Shown: positions 8,161-17,872, counted from the stretch's first letter. The stretch is 64,000 nt of DNA from Falsibacillus albus (GCF_003668575.1 NZ_RCVZ01000002.1:1-64000); one strand, 5' to 3'. Numbers and translations: made by a program. Notes: generated by a model not told the origin, from the letters alone.

Positions 8161-9879
8161 TTACAGTTCAGTAACTTTTTTTACAGCTTCAATTACTTCA
8201 TCATTCGTGTGAAGCTGCAATACGTCATTGGCAAGTTCTTTCATTTCTTTGTGGTTCAAACGAGAAATTTGGGAACGGGCCTTTAAAATCGAAGTGGCGC
8301 TCATTGAAAATTCATCCAATCCTAACCCTAATAGAATTGGAATTGCAATTTCATCGCCAGCCATTTCTCCGCACATACCTGCCCATTTGCCTTCCTTATG
8401 CGCAGCATCAATTACCATTTTCACTAAGCGAAGGATGGCTGGGTTGTATGGCTGATAAAGGTAAGATACTCTTTCATTCATGCGATCTGCTGCCATTGTA
8501 TATTGGATAAGGTCGTTAGTCCCAATGCTGAAGAAATCGACTTCCTTAGCAAAAAGATCCGCCATGACTGCGGTAGAGGGGATTTCGACCATGATGCCAA
8601 CTTCAATGTTGTCTGCAGTCTTTACACCAGTTTCATTAAGCTTAGCCTGTTCTTCAGAAAGAATGGCTTTCGCTTCCCGGAACTCATTTAAAGTTGAAAT
8701 CATCGGGAACATGATTTTTAGATTTCCATAAATACTTGCTCGCAGCAGCGCCCTCAATTGTGTTCTGAAAATATCCTGTTCTTCCAGACACAGCCTGATG
8801 GCACGGAATCCTAAAAACGGATTCATTTCTTTAGGCAGGTTAAGATATGGAAGCTCCTTATCGCCACCGATGTCCAATGTACGAACGACAACCGGCTTTC
8901 CTTCCATTCCCTCAAGGACTGCTTTATAAGCGGAAAATTGTTCATCCTCCGTAGGAAGTTCGTCTCTTCCCATATAAAGAAATTCTGTACGATATAGTCC
9001 TACCGCTTCTCCGCCATGTTCTGTTACTCCTTTTAAATCTTTCGGAGTCCCGATATTTGCGCCAAGCTCGACATGGTGACCATCATTGGACACTGTCGGC
9101 TCATTTACAAGCTTCGCCCATTCGGCCTTTTGCGCTTCATATTTTTCGTGTTCCTTCTTATACTGATCGATGACTTCTGGTGTCGGATTGATATGTACCT
9201 CACCATTTAGTCCATCCACAATGACCAAGTCGCCGTTTTGAATCTCATCAGTGACGGATTTGGTCCCGACTACGGCAGGGATTTCCATAGATCTCGCCAT
9301 AATCGCAGAATGGGATGTCCTTCCACCGATATCAGTGGTAAATCCTTTAACGAATTGACGATTTAATTGAGCAGTGTCAGATGGAGTCAAATCTTCCGCA
9401 ATAATGATCACTTCTTCGGCGATCATGCTTGGATTGACAACTTGTACACCCAATAAATGGGACAGTACACGTTTCGTTACATCACGGATATCCGCTGCCC
9501 TTTCCTTCATATATTCGTTATCCATCGATTCGAACATGGATACAAACATATCCGCAGTTTCTTTAAGAGCAACTTCAGCATTTACAGCTTCGGTTTTAAT
9601 CTTGTCTTCAATCGGTGTCAATAGCTCTGGATCGCTTAAAACGAGAAGATGCGCTTCAAAAATTGCCGCTTTATCTTCACCCAAATCAGTTTTAGCTTTA
9701 TCCCTGATTGCTTCCAATTCGGATTTTGAGGTTGCAATCGCTTGCTGAAAGCGGGAAACCTCTTGCTCCTTATCAGAAATTTCTTTTTTCTCAAAGCTTA
9801 AATCAGGTTCTACTAAACGATAGGCTTTTGCAATTGCGATGCCGTTAGAAGCGGCAATTCCCTTTAAGATACTTGACAT
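8161..9879 (-). CDS. ptsI: PTS enzyme I (phosphoenolpyruvate-protein phosphotransferase)
   Basis: The 572-residue protein has the full enzyme I architecture: an N-terminal HPr-binding helical domain, the phospho-histidine domain with [19 protein letters not shown] (active His about 190), and the C-terminal PEP-binding TIM barrel ([30 protein letters not shown] with the catalytic Cys). It transfers phosphate from PEP to HPr in the cytoplasm, as the first step of PTS sugar uptake. Its ATG overlaps the ptsH stop in the sequence TAATG, indicating translational coupling. Confidence 0.98.
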   Translation of the reverse strand: MSSILKGIAASNGIAIAKAYRLVEPDLSFEKKEISDKEQEVSRFQQAIATSKSELEAIRDKAKTDLGEDKAAIFEAHLLVLSDPELLTPIEDKIKTEAVNAEVALKETADMFVSMFESMDNEYMKERAADIRDVTKRVLSHLLGVQVVNPSMIAEEVIIIAEDLTPSDTAQLNRQFVKGFTTDIGGRTSHSAIMARSMEIPAVVGTKSVTDEIQNGDLVIVDGLNGEVHINPTPEVIDQYKKEHEKYEAQKAEWAKLVNEPTVSNDGHHVELGANIGTPKDLKGVTEHGGEAVGLYRTEFLYMGRDELPTEDEQFSAYKAVLEGMEGKPVVVRTLDIGGDKELPYLNLPKEMNPFLGFRAIRLCLEEQDIFRTQLRALLRASIYGNLKIMFPMISTLNEFREAKAILSEEQAKLNETGVKTADNIEVGIMVEIPSTAVMADLFAKEVDFFSIGTNDLIQYTMAADRMNERVSYLYQPYNPAILRLVKMVIDAAHKEGKWAGMCGEMAGDEIAIPILLGLGLDEFSMSATSILKARSQISRLNHKEMKELANDVLQLHTNDEVIEAVKKVTEL

Positions 9880-10145
9880 TACTCAGCTAAACCTTCATTT
9901 TTTAAAGTTTCTTCCAAGCTGTTCAATGCATCCTGCTCATCATTGCCTTCAGCGATGATTGTGATTTCAGCATCCTTGCCAACACCAAGAGACATAACAC
10001 CCATGATTGATTTCAAATTCACTTTTTTACCTTTGAATTCCAAATGTACTTCAGAATTGAACTTGCTTGCTGTTTGAACTAAAAGTGTAGCCGGGCGTGC
10101 ATGGATTCCAGTTTCTGCTTTTACAGTAAATTGCTTTTGTACCAT
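9879..10145 (-). CDS. ptsH: PTS phosphocarrier protein HPr
   Basis: The 88-residue protein carries both regulatory sites: His15 in GIHARPAT, phosphorylated by enzyme I, and Ser46 in [11 protein letters not shown], phosphorylated by HPr kinase. HPr passes phosphate to sugar-specific EIIA domains; in Firmicutes HPr(Ser-P) is the CcpA co-repressor. It is first in a two-gene operon with ptsI. AGGAG precedes ATG 10145. Unlike B. subtilis, no ptsG or glcT is adjacent, so the genes are transcribed from their own promoter (10191-10219) here. Confidence 0.98.
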   Translation of the reverse strand: MVQKQFTVKAETGIHARPATLLVQTASKFNSEVHLEFKGKKVNLKSIMGVMSLGVGKDAEITIIAEGNDEQDALNSLEETLKNEGLAE

Positions 10146-10190
10146 ATTTATCTACTCCTTTATTCATATATAAATAATGCTCGCTTCATT

Positions 10191-10219
10191 AAATTATCCA
10201 ATCTTGAAGAATTCGTCAA
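10191..10219 (-). promoter_or_regulatory. Probable sigma-A promoter of ptsHI
   Basis: On the minus strand TTGACG and TAATTT are separated by exactly 17 nt, about 46 nt before the ptsH start. Upstream, an inverted repeat TTGAAAGG / CCTTTCAA (10251-10271, 5-nt loop) could be an operator. The rest of 10146-10482 holds only the terminator of the next gene. Confidence 0.6.
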
Positions 10220-10421
10220 CACATAACTTTATAAAGGCAAGCAATTAATTTTGAAAGGAATACCCTTTCAACTTTTAAGAATAGCATGTACACCTATGTA
10301 AGACAATTGTAATGCTCACTTTTTTAGTATTTCAATTCTTGGAAGAACTTATGAATGGATCCAAAAACTATTTTATCAGCAACTGAATTAACAAATTCCA
10401 ACTGCCTTTGATTTAAAAAAT

Positions 10422-10470
10422 AAAAACGGGATTGCATGAGGTTCTATCCCCTATTACATCCCGTCTTTTT
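10422..10470 (-). terminator. Terminator downstream of the 87-aa gene
   Basis: The stem ACGGGAT / ATCCCGT with A and T runs on both sides closes the gene ending at 10483. Confidence 0.7.
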
Positions 10471-10482
10471 AATTCTCTTAAA

Positions 10483-10746
10483 TTATTTTGTCAATCGATA
10501 ATGCTTCCCTTTGCTTAAAACATTATAAGATACCCTGAGTTTGATCAGCGTCGCCTTCAGCGTGGTCTCAACATCGGAATCCAGATCCGTATATACGTTT
10601 GCCAGGTCAAGTACGGATCTGGCCAAAAGCTCGATTGCATATTGAAGTTCTTTTTCATTAAAATCATTTTGTTCTTTCATCAGCATTTGCAATAATTCAT
10701 TTACAGTGGATTTGACTCTAGCAGCCTGTTCCATTTCACGCTTCAT
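10483..10746 (-). CDS. Small helical protein of unknown function
   Basis: The 87-residue product is highly charged and predicted all-helical, with heptad-like leucines (VNELLQMLM, AIELLARSVLDL). It has no membrane segment, signal or cysteine. I do not recognise the family. The start is ATG 10746, with GGGGG 9 nt upstream; ATG 10755 overlaps that ribosome binding site. It lies 85 nt downstream of fetB with its own terminator, so it could be the last gene of that transcript or independent. Confidence 0.65.
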   Translation of the reverse strand: MKREMEQAARVKSTVNELLQMLMKEQNDFNEKELQYAIELLARSVLDLANVYTDLDSDVETTLKATLIKLRVSYNVLSKGKHYRLTK

Positions 10747-10831
10747 TACATCCATCCCCCAACAAATCCATTTTTGGAAGTATATTTAATCCCTTCAAAA
10801 AATAGAACAAGAAAGAGAACAGCTTATTTCC

Positions 10832-11617
10832 CTATACACCCAATTGTGCATATTTATTGAATAAGAATCTAGTGATCAGCCATATAAAAATAATGACCGT
10901 CAAGGAAACACTTCCTAAAATCCCCAATAGGATGGCGATTTGGTATTCAATTGCCACGAGCGGACTGACGCCTGATAAAATCTGGCCGGTCATCATTCCC
11001 GGTAGAAAGACGATCCCCATCCCGACCATATTATTGATTGTTGGAAGGATGGCGGAATCGAATGCATTATCGACAAATGGTTTTATCGCTGTTTTTGGTG
11101 TTGCGCCAAGCATCAGTGCACCTTCAATTTTTTCCTTTTGATCACGGATGCTTTGCAGCAAATTCTTTGCACCTAGCGTTATTCCAGTCATTGAATTTCC
11201 AACTATCATGCCTGCAATGGGAATGAAATAACGCGGTGAGTACCATGGGACGAAATGTACGACGATAATATTAAAGTAAAACAAGCTAATTAAGGTGCCG
11301 CCTGCCATGGAAACAGCGATTGTTTTCTTAAAGATTGATGGGATATGACCATTCATTTGCTTATAAACATTATATATGGCGAACGTTTCCATGATCGCGA
11401 TAATCAACAACGTCAGCAATGGATGGGGATGATCAAAGATAAAAATCAGGATATATCCCGCCATGACCAATTGAAGCGTCATCCGCAATGTTGCAATGAC
11501 AATCTGTCTTTCTCTGGAGATCTTTCTGATTTTGACGATGATGATTAGTATGATGACAAATACATAAGCGGCCAATAAACGCCAAAATTCTATATCAATA
11601 ATCCCTTTTGATTCCAT
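10832..11617 (-). CDS. fetB: FetB-type ABC transporter permease (UPF0014)
   Basis: The 261-residue protein has about seven hydrophobic helices and the family's conserved segments: IYNVYKQMNG, GMIVGNSMTG, EGALMLGATP and the PTINNMVGMGIVFLPGMMTGQILSG block. The E. coli homologue (YbbM/FetB) with FetA exports iron and raises oxidative-stress resistance. AAAGGAG precedes ATG 11617, 12 nt after fetA, so the two genes form an operon. The substrate is inferred from the family. Confidence 0.88.
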   Translation of the reverse strand: MESKGIIDIEFWRLLAAYVFVIILIIIVKIRKISRERQIVIATLRMTLQLVMAGYILIFIFDHPHPLLTLLIIAIMETFAIYNVYKQMNGHIPSIFKKTIAVSMAGGTLISLFYFNIIVVHFVPWYSPRYFIPIAGMIVGNSMTGITLGAKNLLQSIRDQKEKIEGALMLGATPKTAIKPFVDNAFDSAILPTINNMVGMGIVFLPGMMTGQILSGVSPLVAIEYQIAILLGILGSVSLTVIIFIWLITRFLFNKYAQLGV

Positions 11618-11629
11618 GATGACTCCTTT

Positions 11630-12253
11630 CTAATGCTCTTGTTTATCCATTTTGATCATACGTTCGCCGAATCTTTCTGCAATCATCTTTGAGTGGGTCA
11701 CCATGACAACCGCTGATCCCTGTGATTTGGCCCGATTCAAGAATTCCGTCATCACATCAAATGCGGTTTCATCATCAAGTGCTGAAGTAGGTTCATCCAA
11801 GAGGTAGACTTCAGGCTTCATCAACAGCACTCTTCCCAACGCAACCCGTTGTTTTTCCCCTCCAGATAATGTTTCGATGCTTTGACTTAGCTTCAAGGTT
11901 TGCAGTGAAAAAGCCCTTAGAATCGAATCCAATTCTTTCAAAGAGGCATCATCTTTTTCAGAAAGCCGCAATCCTTTCTGCAGATTATCTTCAATGGACC
12001 CCGGGAAGACAAGAGGCTGCTGGGCTAACATTACTACTTTTCTCCTCAAATTCACCGAGTCGATATCCCGAATATTTTCTCCTTTGTAAAGAATTTCTCC
12101 TTTGTCCGGCAATATCATTTGGTTCAGGAGTTTTAGGAGGGTCGATTTGCCTGCCCCGCTTTCACCTACGATACAAGTGATTTCCTTCTTTTCAATCCGC
12201 ATATCTTCAATCCTTAAAATATGTTGATATTGAACATTATGGAGTGAAAACAT
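11630..12253 (-). CDS. fetA: FetA-type ABC transporter ATPase
   Basis: This 207-residue stand-alone nucleotide-binding domain has Walker A GESGAGKST, Q-loop MLAQQPLVFPGS, signature LSGGEKQR, Walker B VYLLDEPTSALD and the switch histidine in MVTHS. It pairs with the permease 12 nt downstream. The start ATG 12253 has AGGGG 8 nt upstream; GTG 12259 is possible. It begins 62 nt after the DUF4129 gene on the same strand, so readthrough from the moxR operon is possible. Confidence 0.88.
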   Translation of the reverse strand: MFSLHNVQYQHILRIEDMRIEKKEITCIVGESGAGKSTLLKLLNQMILPDKGEILYKGENIRDIDSVNLRRKVVMLAQQPLVFPGSIEDNLQKGLRLSEKDDASLKELDSILRAFSLQTLKLSQSIETLSGGEKQRVALGRVLLMKPEVYLLDEPTSALDDETAFDVMTEFLNRAKSQGSAVVMVTHSKMIAERFGERMIKMDKQEH

Positions 12254-12315
12254 CGGCACCGCCCCTTTCTTCCTTTTAGTGTTGCCAATGGCCGCACTTT
12301 ATTTCCTACTGAAAC

Positions 12316-13548
12316 CTATTTTCTTTTCTTGATCTCTTCTTTCAGACTTTTGATGGAAGTTTCAAATTGAACTAACTCATCTTTTGTTATTGTTTCATGA
12401 CCATACCTGACCCTTTCGTAAATCCTCAAGGAATATTCGGGAAAATGCAGTCTATTGTTCAATACCCAATCTCTGAATGTTTCATTCTTTTTCTTCTTAA
12501 TGCTTTTGTTGGCAGCAAGCTTATTCATTTTCAAGGCCATTTGCCTGACTTTATTTTCAGCTTTGGAATAGTGATAGCGATTGATTTTTTCTTGAAAGAA
12601 AGTATTTTTTAATTTCTTTGAAAGTGTCGGAAACTCATCATTTGGACTAATTGTGTTTGAAATCTCGAACTTCCAATGTCGATATTTATATACAGTAATG
12701 ATGACAACCGCGATCACCAGCAACACAAAGAACACCTCAAGCCACTCACCATTTGATGCATTTTGAAACACTTCATGTTCTTGATTGTTTTTGTCTGTTG
12801 AATCATCTTGGATGGCTTTCTCTAGTTTTTTAGACCACCCTTTTGATAGTAATTTATCAATGACCCATTCAATGATCGGAATAGTAGCAAAAGATAACAC
12901 TCGGATTATGAGTATTAAGAGGCCGTTTACGCCATTATGGAAATATTGACTGAAGTATATGACACCAAAGACTATAGACAGAAAGATTCCAATAAAAGCA
13001 AGGCTTTGCAGAATGAAGGGTCCAAAGGGTTTACTCTGATCAGGGCCGGATATCCACTTTTCCATGAAGGAACCATATGTATACACGAAGACCTGGAGCA
13101 AAAGAAGCATCAGAATCCAATCTTCTCCACTCGGACTGAATCCCTTTGACAAAAAGTACTCGCATATGCCCATGAACAAAGCAGTATATAAAACAGTGGT
13201 TGAATCCAATTCAAATAATGAATCCTGTACAATCGTTTTCAACCGGGCATACATAAATAAAGAAACGGCCAAAATAATCCACCAGTCTATTCCCATAGCC
13301 ATTCCGGCTGCAGCCTGCAATGGAATCGAGATAAGAAGGATGCTTGGCTTATTTATCCTGGTCAGCAGCAACAGCATCGCCAATACGCTTATGCTGACGG
13401 ATAGCAAGATCGGCGCAGCCATATATTCATGCTTGTTGATAAAGAGAAACGGCATCAAAAACAAGAGCAGCAGAATGGTTTCAGCTGTGATTTTAAACAT
13501 CACCCGGACTATGAGCTCGCGGCTCCTGGTATTTTTTACGATATCCAA
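12316..13548 (-). CDS. Membrane protein with C-terminal DUF4129 domain
   Basis: The 410-residue protein has roughly seven or eight N-terminal helices (to about 235), a polar linker, a further helix (EVFFVLLVIAVVIITVY), and a C-terminal cytoplasmic DUF4129 domain with FRDWVLNNR and YERVRYG. In related operons this domain sits at the end of a transglutaminase-like membrane protein (YebA in B. subtilis, over 700 aa). Here the transglutaminase core is missing. The start TTG 13548 has AAAAGGAG 10 nt upstream; the gene overlaps the DUF58 gene by 13 nt, implying coupling. Confidence 0.75.
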   Translation of the reverse strand: MDIVKNTRSRELIVRVMFKITAETILLLLFLMPFLFINKHEYMAAPILLSVSISVLAMLLLLTRINKPSILLISIPLQAAAGMAMGIDWWIILAVSLFMYARLKTIVQDSLFELDSTTVLYTALFMGICEYFLSKGFSPSGEDWILMLLLLQVFVYTYGSFMEKWISGPDQSKPFGPFILQSLAFIGIFLSIVFGVIYFSQYFHNGVNGLLILIIRVLSFATIPIIEWVIDKLLSKGWSKKLEKAIQDDSTDKNNQEHEVFQNASNGEWLEVFFVLLVIAVVIITVYKYRHWKFEISNTISPNDEFPTLSKKLKNTFFQEKINRYHYSKAENKVRQMALKMNKLAANKSIKKKKNETFRDWVLNNRLHFPEYSLRIYERVRYGHETITKDELVQFETSIKSLKEEIKKRK

Positions 13549-14702
13549 AGTCGGTCAACTCCTTTTACCGTATTCCCTTTTACTTGAGTCGGCCTGATTC
13601 CTTTTTTCATAAACAGTTGGATTACGGCGTTGGCGTCCGAAGGGATTTCACCTAAAATGATGATCGTTGAAACCCTATGATTTTTTTTGTTCTCATGAAA
13701 AAGCATGCTGCTAAAAGGAAATGGGAAAGAATCCACAGAAATAACTGCAAGCATTTCCATGGCCTTTTGCCTTTGTTTCGGCCCTTCTCCCAGCGGAAGC
13801 AAAAAATAAGGATTATCTCCAAACGAACGGAGATTCACCAATAGTGAAAATGGAATCTCCTTTATGAATGCAGTATTTACAAGAAAAGCTGCCTGTTCGA
13901 TCATCTCCTCCAAATCAGCGACGACTGAATGCCTATCTATTACATTGAGCACAATGATCCAGGACATTTCAGTTGTTTTTTCAAAGATTTTCGTCTGCAA
14001 TTCATTTGTCCTTGCAGTAGCTTTCCAATGAATGTTTTGAAATCCATCCCCGCTTCTATACTCTCTTGTCCCGATCGTCTGCAAAGGATCAGAAAATAAA
14101 GATTGTGGGGATGGGTGAAAGCCTGTAACCATCCGCTCATTCTCCACATCCCCATTGACTTCCCTTTGTAGGGGATACACGATGATTTCCTGTTTGAATA
14201 TCTCATTGAATTCCAAAATAGCCGTTTCACTGCCAAAAAGACTTGGAATCATCAATTCAATTTTTCTGATTCTTGCTAGACCTCTTTTCACTGTTTCTAT
14301 AGGTATCGTCACTTCTTTCTCTTCGTTGGGAAAGACAGCAAATGGGATACTGACTTCAGCCAAATCGGAATGAACCGTGAATTCCGTACCTGTAGGCTGA
14401 ATATTGGCATCGAATGCAATGGTCAAGCTGCCTTTAAAGATGGGGATGAGCCCATTTCTAAATGAAAGTTTCCAGCTTGTCTGCTCTCCAGGAAAGACCC
14501 TGATACTCTTCATTTCATTTATTAGAGTCAGGCTCTTGTGTATGCTTTTTAAATAAAAAATACTCAAATGAAAAAATAGCAAGAAAAGACAAAACACCGC
14601 CAACAGTAAATACTGATATAGAAAAAAAGCCATGATGGCAAAAATGATGAATACAATCCTGGTCCTTGACAATTGTCCGTCAATGATATCCGTTTTCCAC
14701 AT
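13536..14702 (-). CDS. DUF58 domain protein (YeaD-like)
   Basis: The 388-residue protein has two N-terminal membrane helices (about 12-50), a beta-rich middle region, and the DUF58 core with the signature DPLQTIGTREYRSGDGFQNIHWKATART. DUF58 proteins have a von Willebrand A-like part and are encoded beside MoxR ATPases; the MoxR-DUF58 pair is thought to act as a chaperone or assembly system at the membrane. It lies 5 nt downstream of moxR and overlaps the next gene. It fits B. subtilis YeaD by order. Confidence 0.85.
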   Translation of the reverse strand: MWKTDIIDGQLSRTRIVFIIFAIMAFFLYQYLLLAVFCLFLLFFHLSIFYLKSIHKSLTLINEMKSIRVFPGEQTSWKLSFRNGLIPIFKGSLTIAFDANIQPTGTEFTVHSDLAEVSIPFAVFPNEEKEVTIPIETVKRGLARIRKIELMIPSLFGSETAILEFNEIFKQEIIVYPLQREVNGDVENERMVTGFHPSPQSLFSDPLQTIGTREYRSGDGFQNIHWKATARTNELQTKIFEKTTEMSWIIVLNVIDRHSVVADLEEMIEQAAFLVNTAFIKEIPFSLLVNLRSFGDNPYFLLPLGEGPKQRQKAMEMLAVISVDSFPFPFSSMLFHENKKNHRVSTIIILGEIPSDANAVIQLFMKKGIRPTQVKGNTVKGVDRLWIS

Positions 14703-14707
14703 CCCCG

Positions 14708-15655
14708 TTATGCCCCCGATTCTACGGGTGCATCCACACTATTTAAAATTTCTTTGAAAATTTCATCGGTTGACCTTGTGAGCGATGATTCTGGTGTTAA
14801 ATGCAGCCTATGAACGAGGACATTAGGTGCAAGACTTTTCACATCCTCAGGGATCACATAATTCCTGCCTCGAATAAAAGCAGCACCTTGAGCCGCTTTT
14901 ACGAGAGCAAGGGCGGCCCTTGAGCTTACTCCGAGTTCAAGGGCTGGATGATCCCTTGTAGACTGGACGATGTATAATATGTAGTTTTCAATGTCTTCTG
15001 AAACAATTACCTGCTTAACCTTCGTTTTCAGTTCATTTATTTGTTCCACCGTCAATACTTCGTTTATTGCCTCAAGAGGGTTTTCTGATCGAAATCTCTT
15101 TAATATTTCCTTCTCTTCTTGAAAACTAGGGAATGGGATACTTATTTTCATAAAGAAGCGATCCAGCTGGGCTGCAGGGAGAGGAAACGTCCCTTGCTGG
15201 GATTCAACCGGATTTTGGGTGGCAATGACCATGAAAGGTTCTTCCATCTTCAATGTTTCCCCGTCTATCGTCACCTGTCTTTCTTCCATCACTTCCAGCA
15301 GGCTGGATTGAGTGCGGGGAGTTGCACGATTGATTTCGTCCGCCAAAAGGATATTTGTCATGACCGGACCGGGCCTGAGCTGAAAGTCCTTCGTCTGCGG
15401 ATTGAAGTACTGGATACCGGTTATATCGCTCGGCAGTACATCGGGGGTGAATTGAATTCTTCTAAACTGTGATTTGATGCACCTTGCAAATGTTTTTGCA
15501 AGCAATGTCTTGCCTGTTCCCGGAACACTTTCCAAAAGCAAATGCCCCCCTTGCAATAAACCTATCACCAATAGTTCAATATCATTCTCACGACCTACCA
15601 TGACTCGATTCATTTCATTCTTTAATCGCTCTATCTCTCTTTCCAGCCCCATCAT
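14708..15655 (-). CDS. MoxR-family AAA+ ATPase (YeaC-like)
   Basis: The 315-residue ATPase has Walker A ESVPGTGKTLLAKTFA, Walker B NILLADEINRATPRTQ, sensor 1 VIATQNPVE, and a C-terminal lid with SSRAALALVKAAQ. MoxR ATPases remodel or activate partner proteins, usually ones with vWA/DUF58 domains; the next gene is one. It is the first gene of a moxR-DUF58-DUF4129 operon, possibly extending into fetAB. The gene is divergent from the PilZ gene. Confidence 0.92.
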   Translation of the reverse strand: MMGLEREIERLKNEMNRVMVGRENDIELLVIGLLQGGHLLLESVPGTGKTLLAKTFARCIKSQFRRIQFTPDVLPSDITGIQYFNPQTKDFQLRPGPVMTNILLADEINRATPRTQSSLLEVMEERQVTIDGETLKMEEPFMVIATQNPVESQQGTFPLPAAQLDRFFMKISIPFPSFQEEKEILKRFRSENPLEAINEVLTVEQINELKTKVKQVIVSEDIENYILYIVQSTRDHPALELGVSSRAALALVKAAQGAAFIRGRNYVIPEDVKSLAPNVLVHRLHLTPESSLTRSTDEIFKEILNSVDAPVESGA

Positions 15656-15769
15656 TTCTTAACATCCCCTCTTTTTTTCAGTATAATAACAATATAATAA
15701 TTATTTAAAAAAATCTATTATTTATTCAATATTTTGGAAAATACCACTCATATAAAAGAGGGATCAACG

Positions 15770-16144
15770 ATGCAATTTAAGCGGAAAGAACCGTTCCGGT
15801 ATTCTTTTACATCTCCCATTCAAGGCTCTTTCAGGCTTTTCATCGAAAAGGATAAAGAGCTAATAGAAACAAAAGAAGGGAATATGGAGATTATAGACCT
15901 CAGTCCGAAGGGGATTAAATTTCGGTCCAAGTTGAATATTCCAGTGGAACGAACGGATTTGCACCTGCATATCACTTTTGTAATCAACGAAAAAGCAATC
16001 GAATTCGTTGGAAAACTAAAATGGAAAAGACAAAGTGCCACCGATTTCATTTATGGCGTATCTTCGTTTGGAGATGACAATCTTGCTGAAGATATCGTAC
16101 GCGAATTGAAATCATTCTCGAAAAAAAAAATAGACGAGTCCTGA
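15770..16144 (+). CDS. PilZ-domain protein
   Basis: The 124-residue protein has the PilZ c-di-GMP-binding pattern: the basic KRKEPFRY start followed by a beta-barrel with IIDLSPKGIKF, corresponding to the RxxxR...(D/N)xSxxG motif. Only one of the two arginines is clearly placed, so c-di-GMP binding is probable rather than certain. The start is ATG 15770 with AGAGGG 7 nt upstream; a longer frame from TTG 15734 lacks a ribosome binding site. It stands alone, divergent from moxR. Confidence 0.65.
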   Translation: MQFKRKEPFRYSFTSPIQGSFRLFIEKDKELIETKEGNMEIIDLSPKGIKFRSKLNIPVERTDLHLHITFVINEKAIEFVGKLKWKRQSATDFIYGVSSFGDDNLAEDIVRELKSFSKKKIDES

Positions 16145-16188
16145 TCCGAATGCGCCATGCACTTCGGAACAGACCTCGTCTATATTTA

Positions 16189-16557
16189 TTATGATTTTAA
16201 GTTTTTAAGGATATGGAATACAAAAATCAGTACACCCAATGCTGTGATGGTGGCACCAGCCGCGATTCCAACAACGTAGACATCCTTGTCTGATAACAAG
16301 TATCCTGCTAGGGCGGCCATCATTACCGGGAGACCTATATTATGAAGCCAAAAATGCCATTTTGCCAGCGGCGACTCTGTTAAGTATGGAAATTGATGGT
16401 AGATCAACCCTGCAAGCGTCAGCGCCGTCCATCCCAGAAGATTGATATGAACATGGACAGGAGTCAAATCATATGAATGGACAGTTGACATATAATACCC
16501 AAGCAAAACGCCTAAACCAAAGTAAACAGATGAAATCTTGATTAATTTAATCCCCAT
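16189..16557 (-). CDS. Small four-helix protein resembling haem-copper oxidase subunit I
   Basis: The 122-residue protein has four membrane helices and membrane histidines in HVHINLLGW, LIYHQFP and HFWLHNIGLP. This pattern resembles part of cbb3-type oxidase subunit I and NnrS-like proteins. It is far too short for an oxidase catalytic subunit, which has about 12 helices, and no other respiratory gene is near. Similar short proteins occur in other Bacillaceae under the label cytochrome-c oxidase; the function is not known. GGAGG lies upstream of the ATG. Haem binding is an inference from the histidines. Confidence 0.6.
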   Translation of the reverse strand: MGIKLIKISSVYFGLGVLLGYYMSTVHSYDLTPVHVHINLLGWTALTLAGLIYHQFPYLTESPLAKWHFWLHNIGLPVMMAALAGYLLSDKDVYVVGIAAGATITALGVLIFVFHILKNLKS

Positions 16558-16644
16558 ATTTCACCTCCTAATATCATACTTCATTATATTAAGAGGTGTA
16601 TTTCATATATCCCTGATTTATGAAAAAAAAAGAAAAATAATACC

Positions 16645-17385
16645 TCAATGTTCATAGATCATTTTTCTTGTCATTCCTCCATCTACAACCAAATTGATGC
16701 CTGTAACGAAGTCGTTTGCCGGATCGGCTAAATATAGGCAAGCCTTTGCTACATCTTCAGGCTTACCGACTCTATTTGCGGGATGCTGTCCGTGATCAAC
16801 TTCACGTAATTCTTCATAGCTGCTCGTTTCAATCCAGCCAGGGCTGATTGCATTGACGCGAATGCCATAGTTGCCAAGCGTTATGGCCAAAGCATGAGTC
16901 AATGATGAAATACCGCCTTTTGAAGCAGAATACGCCTCCGTATTTGCCTCTGATTGAAACGCTCTGGTCGAGGCAACATTCACAATCGTTCCACCTGTTT
17001 CTTTCATATATTTCGCAGCTTCGCGGGAGCAGTAAAAGACACTGCTTAAGTTGTTGTTGATTATTTCGTTCCAATCCACTTCTGTCACTTCCCAAATGGA
17101 TTGAAACTTAGATGCGCCGGCATTGTTGATCAAAATATCAATTTTTCCGTATTCATCCGCAATACTTTTCATTACTTTTGATGCTTCATCGAGTCTGGAA
17201 AGGTCGGCTTGTACAAATTGAACATTCAATTTCTGCTGTTTTAGTTCATCTAGGGTTTTGTTCCCTTCATCCAAATTCCGATCAATAAAAATGACGGTAC
17301 CATCCGCCTGTGCAAAAGCTTTAGCAATACCTTTTCCTATTCCTTGTGCACCGCCAGTGACGACTACTATTTTCTGATTGAACAT
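16645..17385 (-). CDS. Short-chain dehydrogenase/reductase
   Basis: This 246-residue classical SDR has the cofactor motif VTGGAQGIGKGIA (about 8-20), LINNAGAS, catalytic serine in NVASTRAF and YSASKGG with the Y-K pair, and the C-terminal GINLVVDGG. D36 after the second strand (FIDRN) suggests NAD rather than NADP. The substrate is unknown; glucose-dehydrogenase-like and acyl-reductase-like SDRs share these features. B. subtilis has an SDR (ykvO) in the equivalent segment; orthology is not established. It is monocistronic. Confidence 0.8.
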   Translation of the reverse strand: MFNQKIVVVTGGAQGIGKGIAKAFAQADGTVIFIDRNLDEGNKTLDELKQQKLNVQFVQADLSRLDEASKVMKSIADEYGKIDILINNAGASKFQSIWEVTEVDWNEIINNNLSSVFYCSREAAKYMKETGGTIVNVASTRAFQSEANTEAYSASKGGISSLTHALAITLGNYGIRVNAISPGWIETSSYEELREVDHGQHPANRVGKPEDVAKACLYLADPANDFVTGINLVVDGGMTRKMIYEH

Positions 17386-17612
17386 TTTTTCACATCCTCT
17401 CTCCTTATATTTAACACATTTTGGGGCATTTCAATCAGATTTACAAAAAAAACTGCCTATTTCGGCAGCCAACTGGCTCTAGACAAATTCTAAGAAATTG
17501 ACTTTTCTATTAAACAAGTGTTTTTGCTTATTAGCGTAGTTTAATTTACTTAGCGGGCTGTCTGAAATCTATTTATTTTTTAATGTTTTTTGATGGAAAT
17601 TCATTAATGGTT

Positions 17613-17763
17613 GTTGATTGGAGCAGAAGGTGCCAGACCCCGCAGCGGAGAGAAGGGGTTGGGCGGATGTTCGATTAAGTTCGGCACGTCGTGTGCCAAC
17701 ATCGAACAACCTCACTTCGTGTGAGGCCCCTCGGAAAGCGAGCATCCTTCTGCGGAAATCAAC
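17613..17763 (+). repeat. Dispersed palindromic repeat, copy C
   Basis: The arms GTTGATTGGAGCAGAAGG (17613-17630) and CCTTCTGCGGAAATCAAC (17746-17763) pair except for a three-base GGA/GGA internal loop. Inside is a second hairpin, GGCAC/GTGCC, flanked by ATGTTCGAT and ATCGAACA. Copy E is nearly identical over its 3' 100 nt. Confidence 0.85.
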
Positions 17764-17845
17764 TTCAATCTATCTTTTGTCTCAGAAAAACCATAAAATG
17801 GTCCGAGATTACATTCACGATTCTCTTTTTTGTCTTCAAACTTAA

Positions 17846-17872
17846 AGAGGCTGCCCAACTCGGACAGCCTCT
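17846..17872 (-). terminator. Terminator of the Spo0E-like gene
   Basis: The stem AGAGGCTG / CAGCCTCT lies directly downstream of the minus-strand gene ending at 17878. Confidence 0.65.

Noticed and set aside
15734-15769. TTG extension of the PilZ gene
   Set aside because: No ribosome binding site precedes it, whereas ATG 15770 has one at good spacing.
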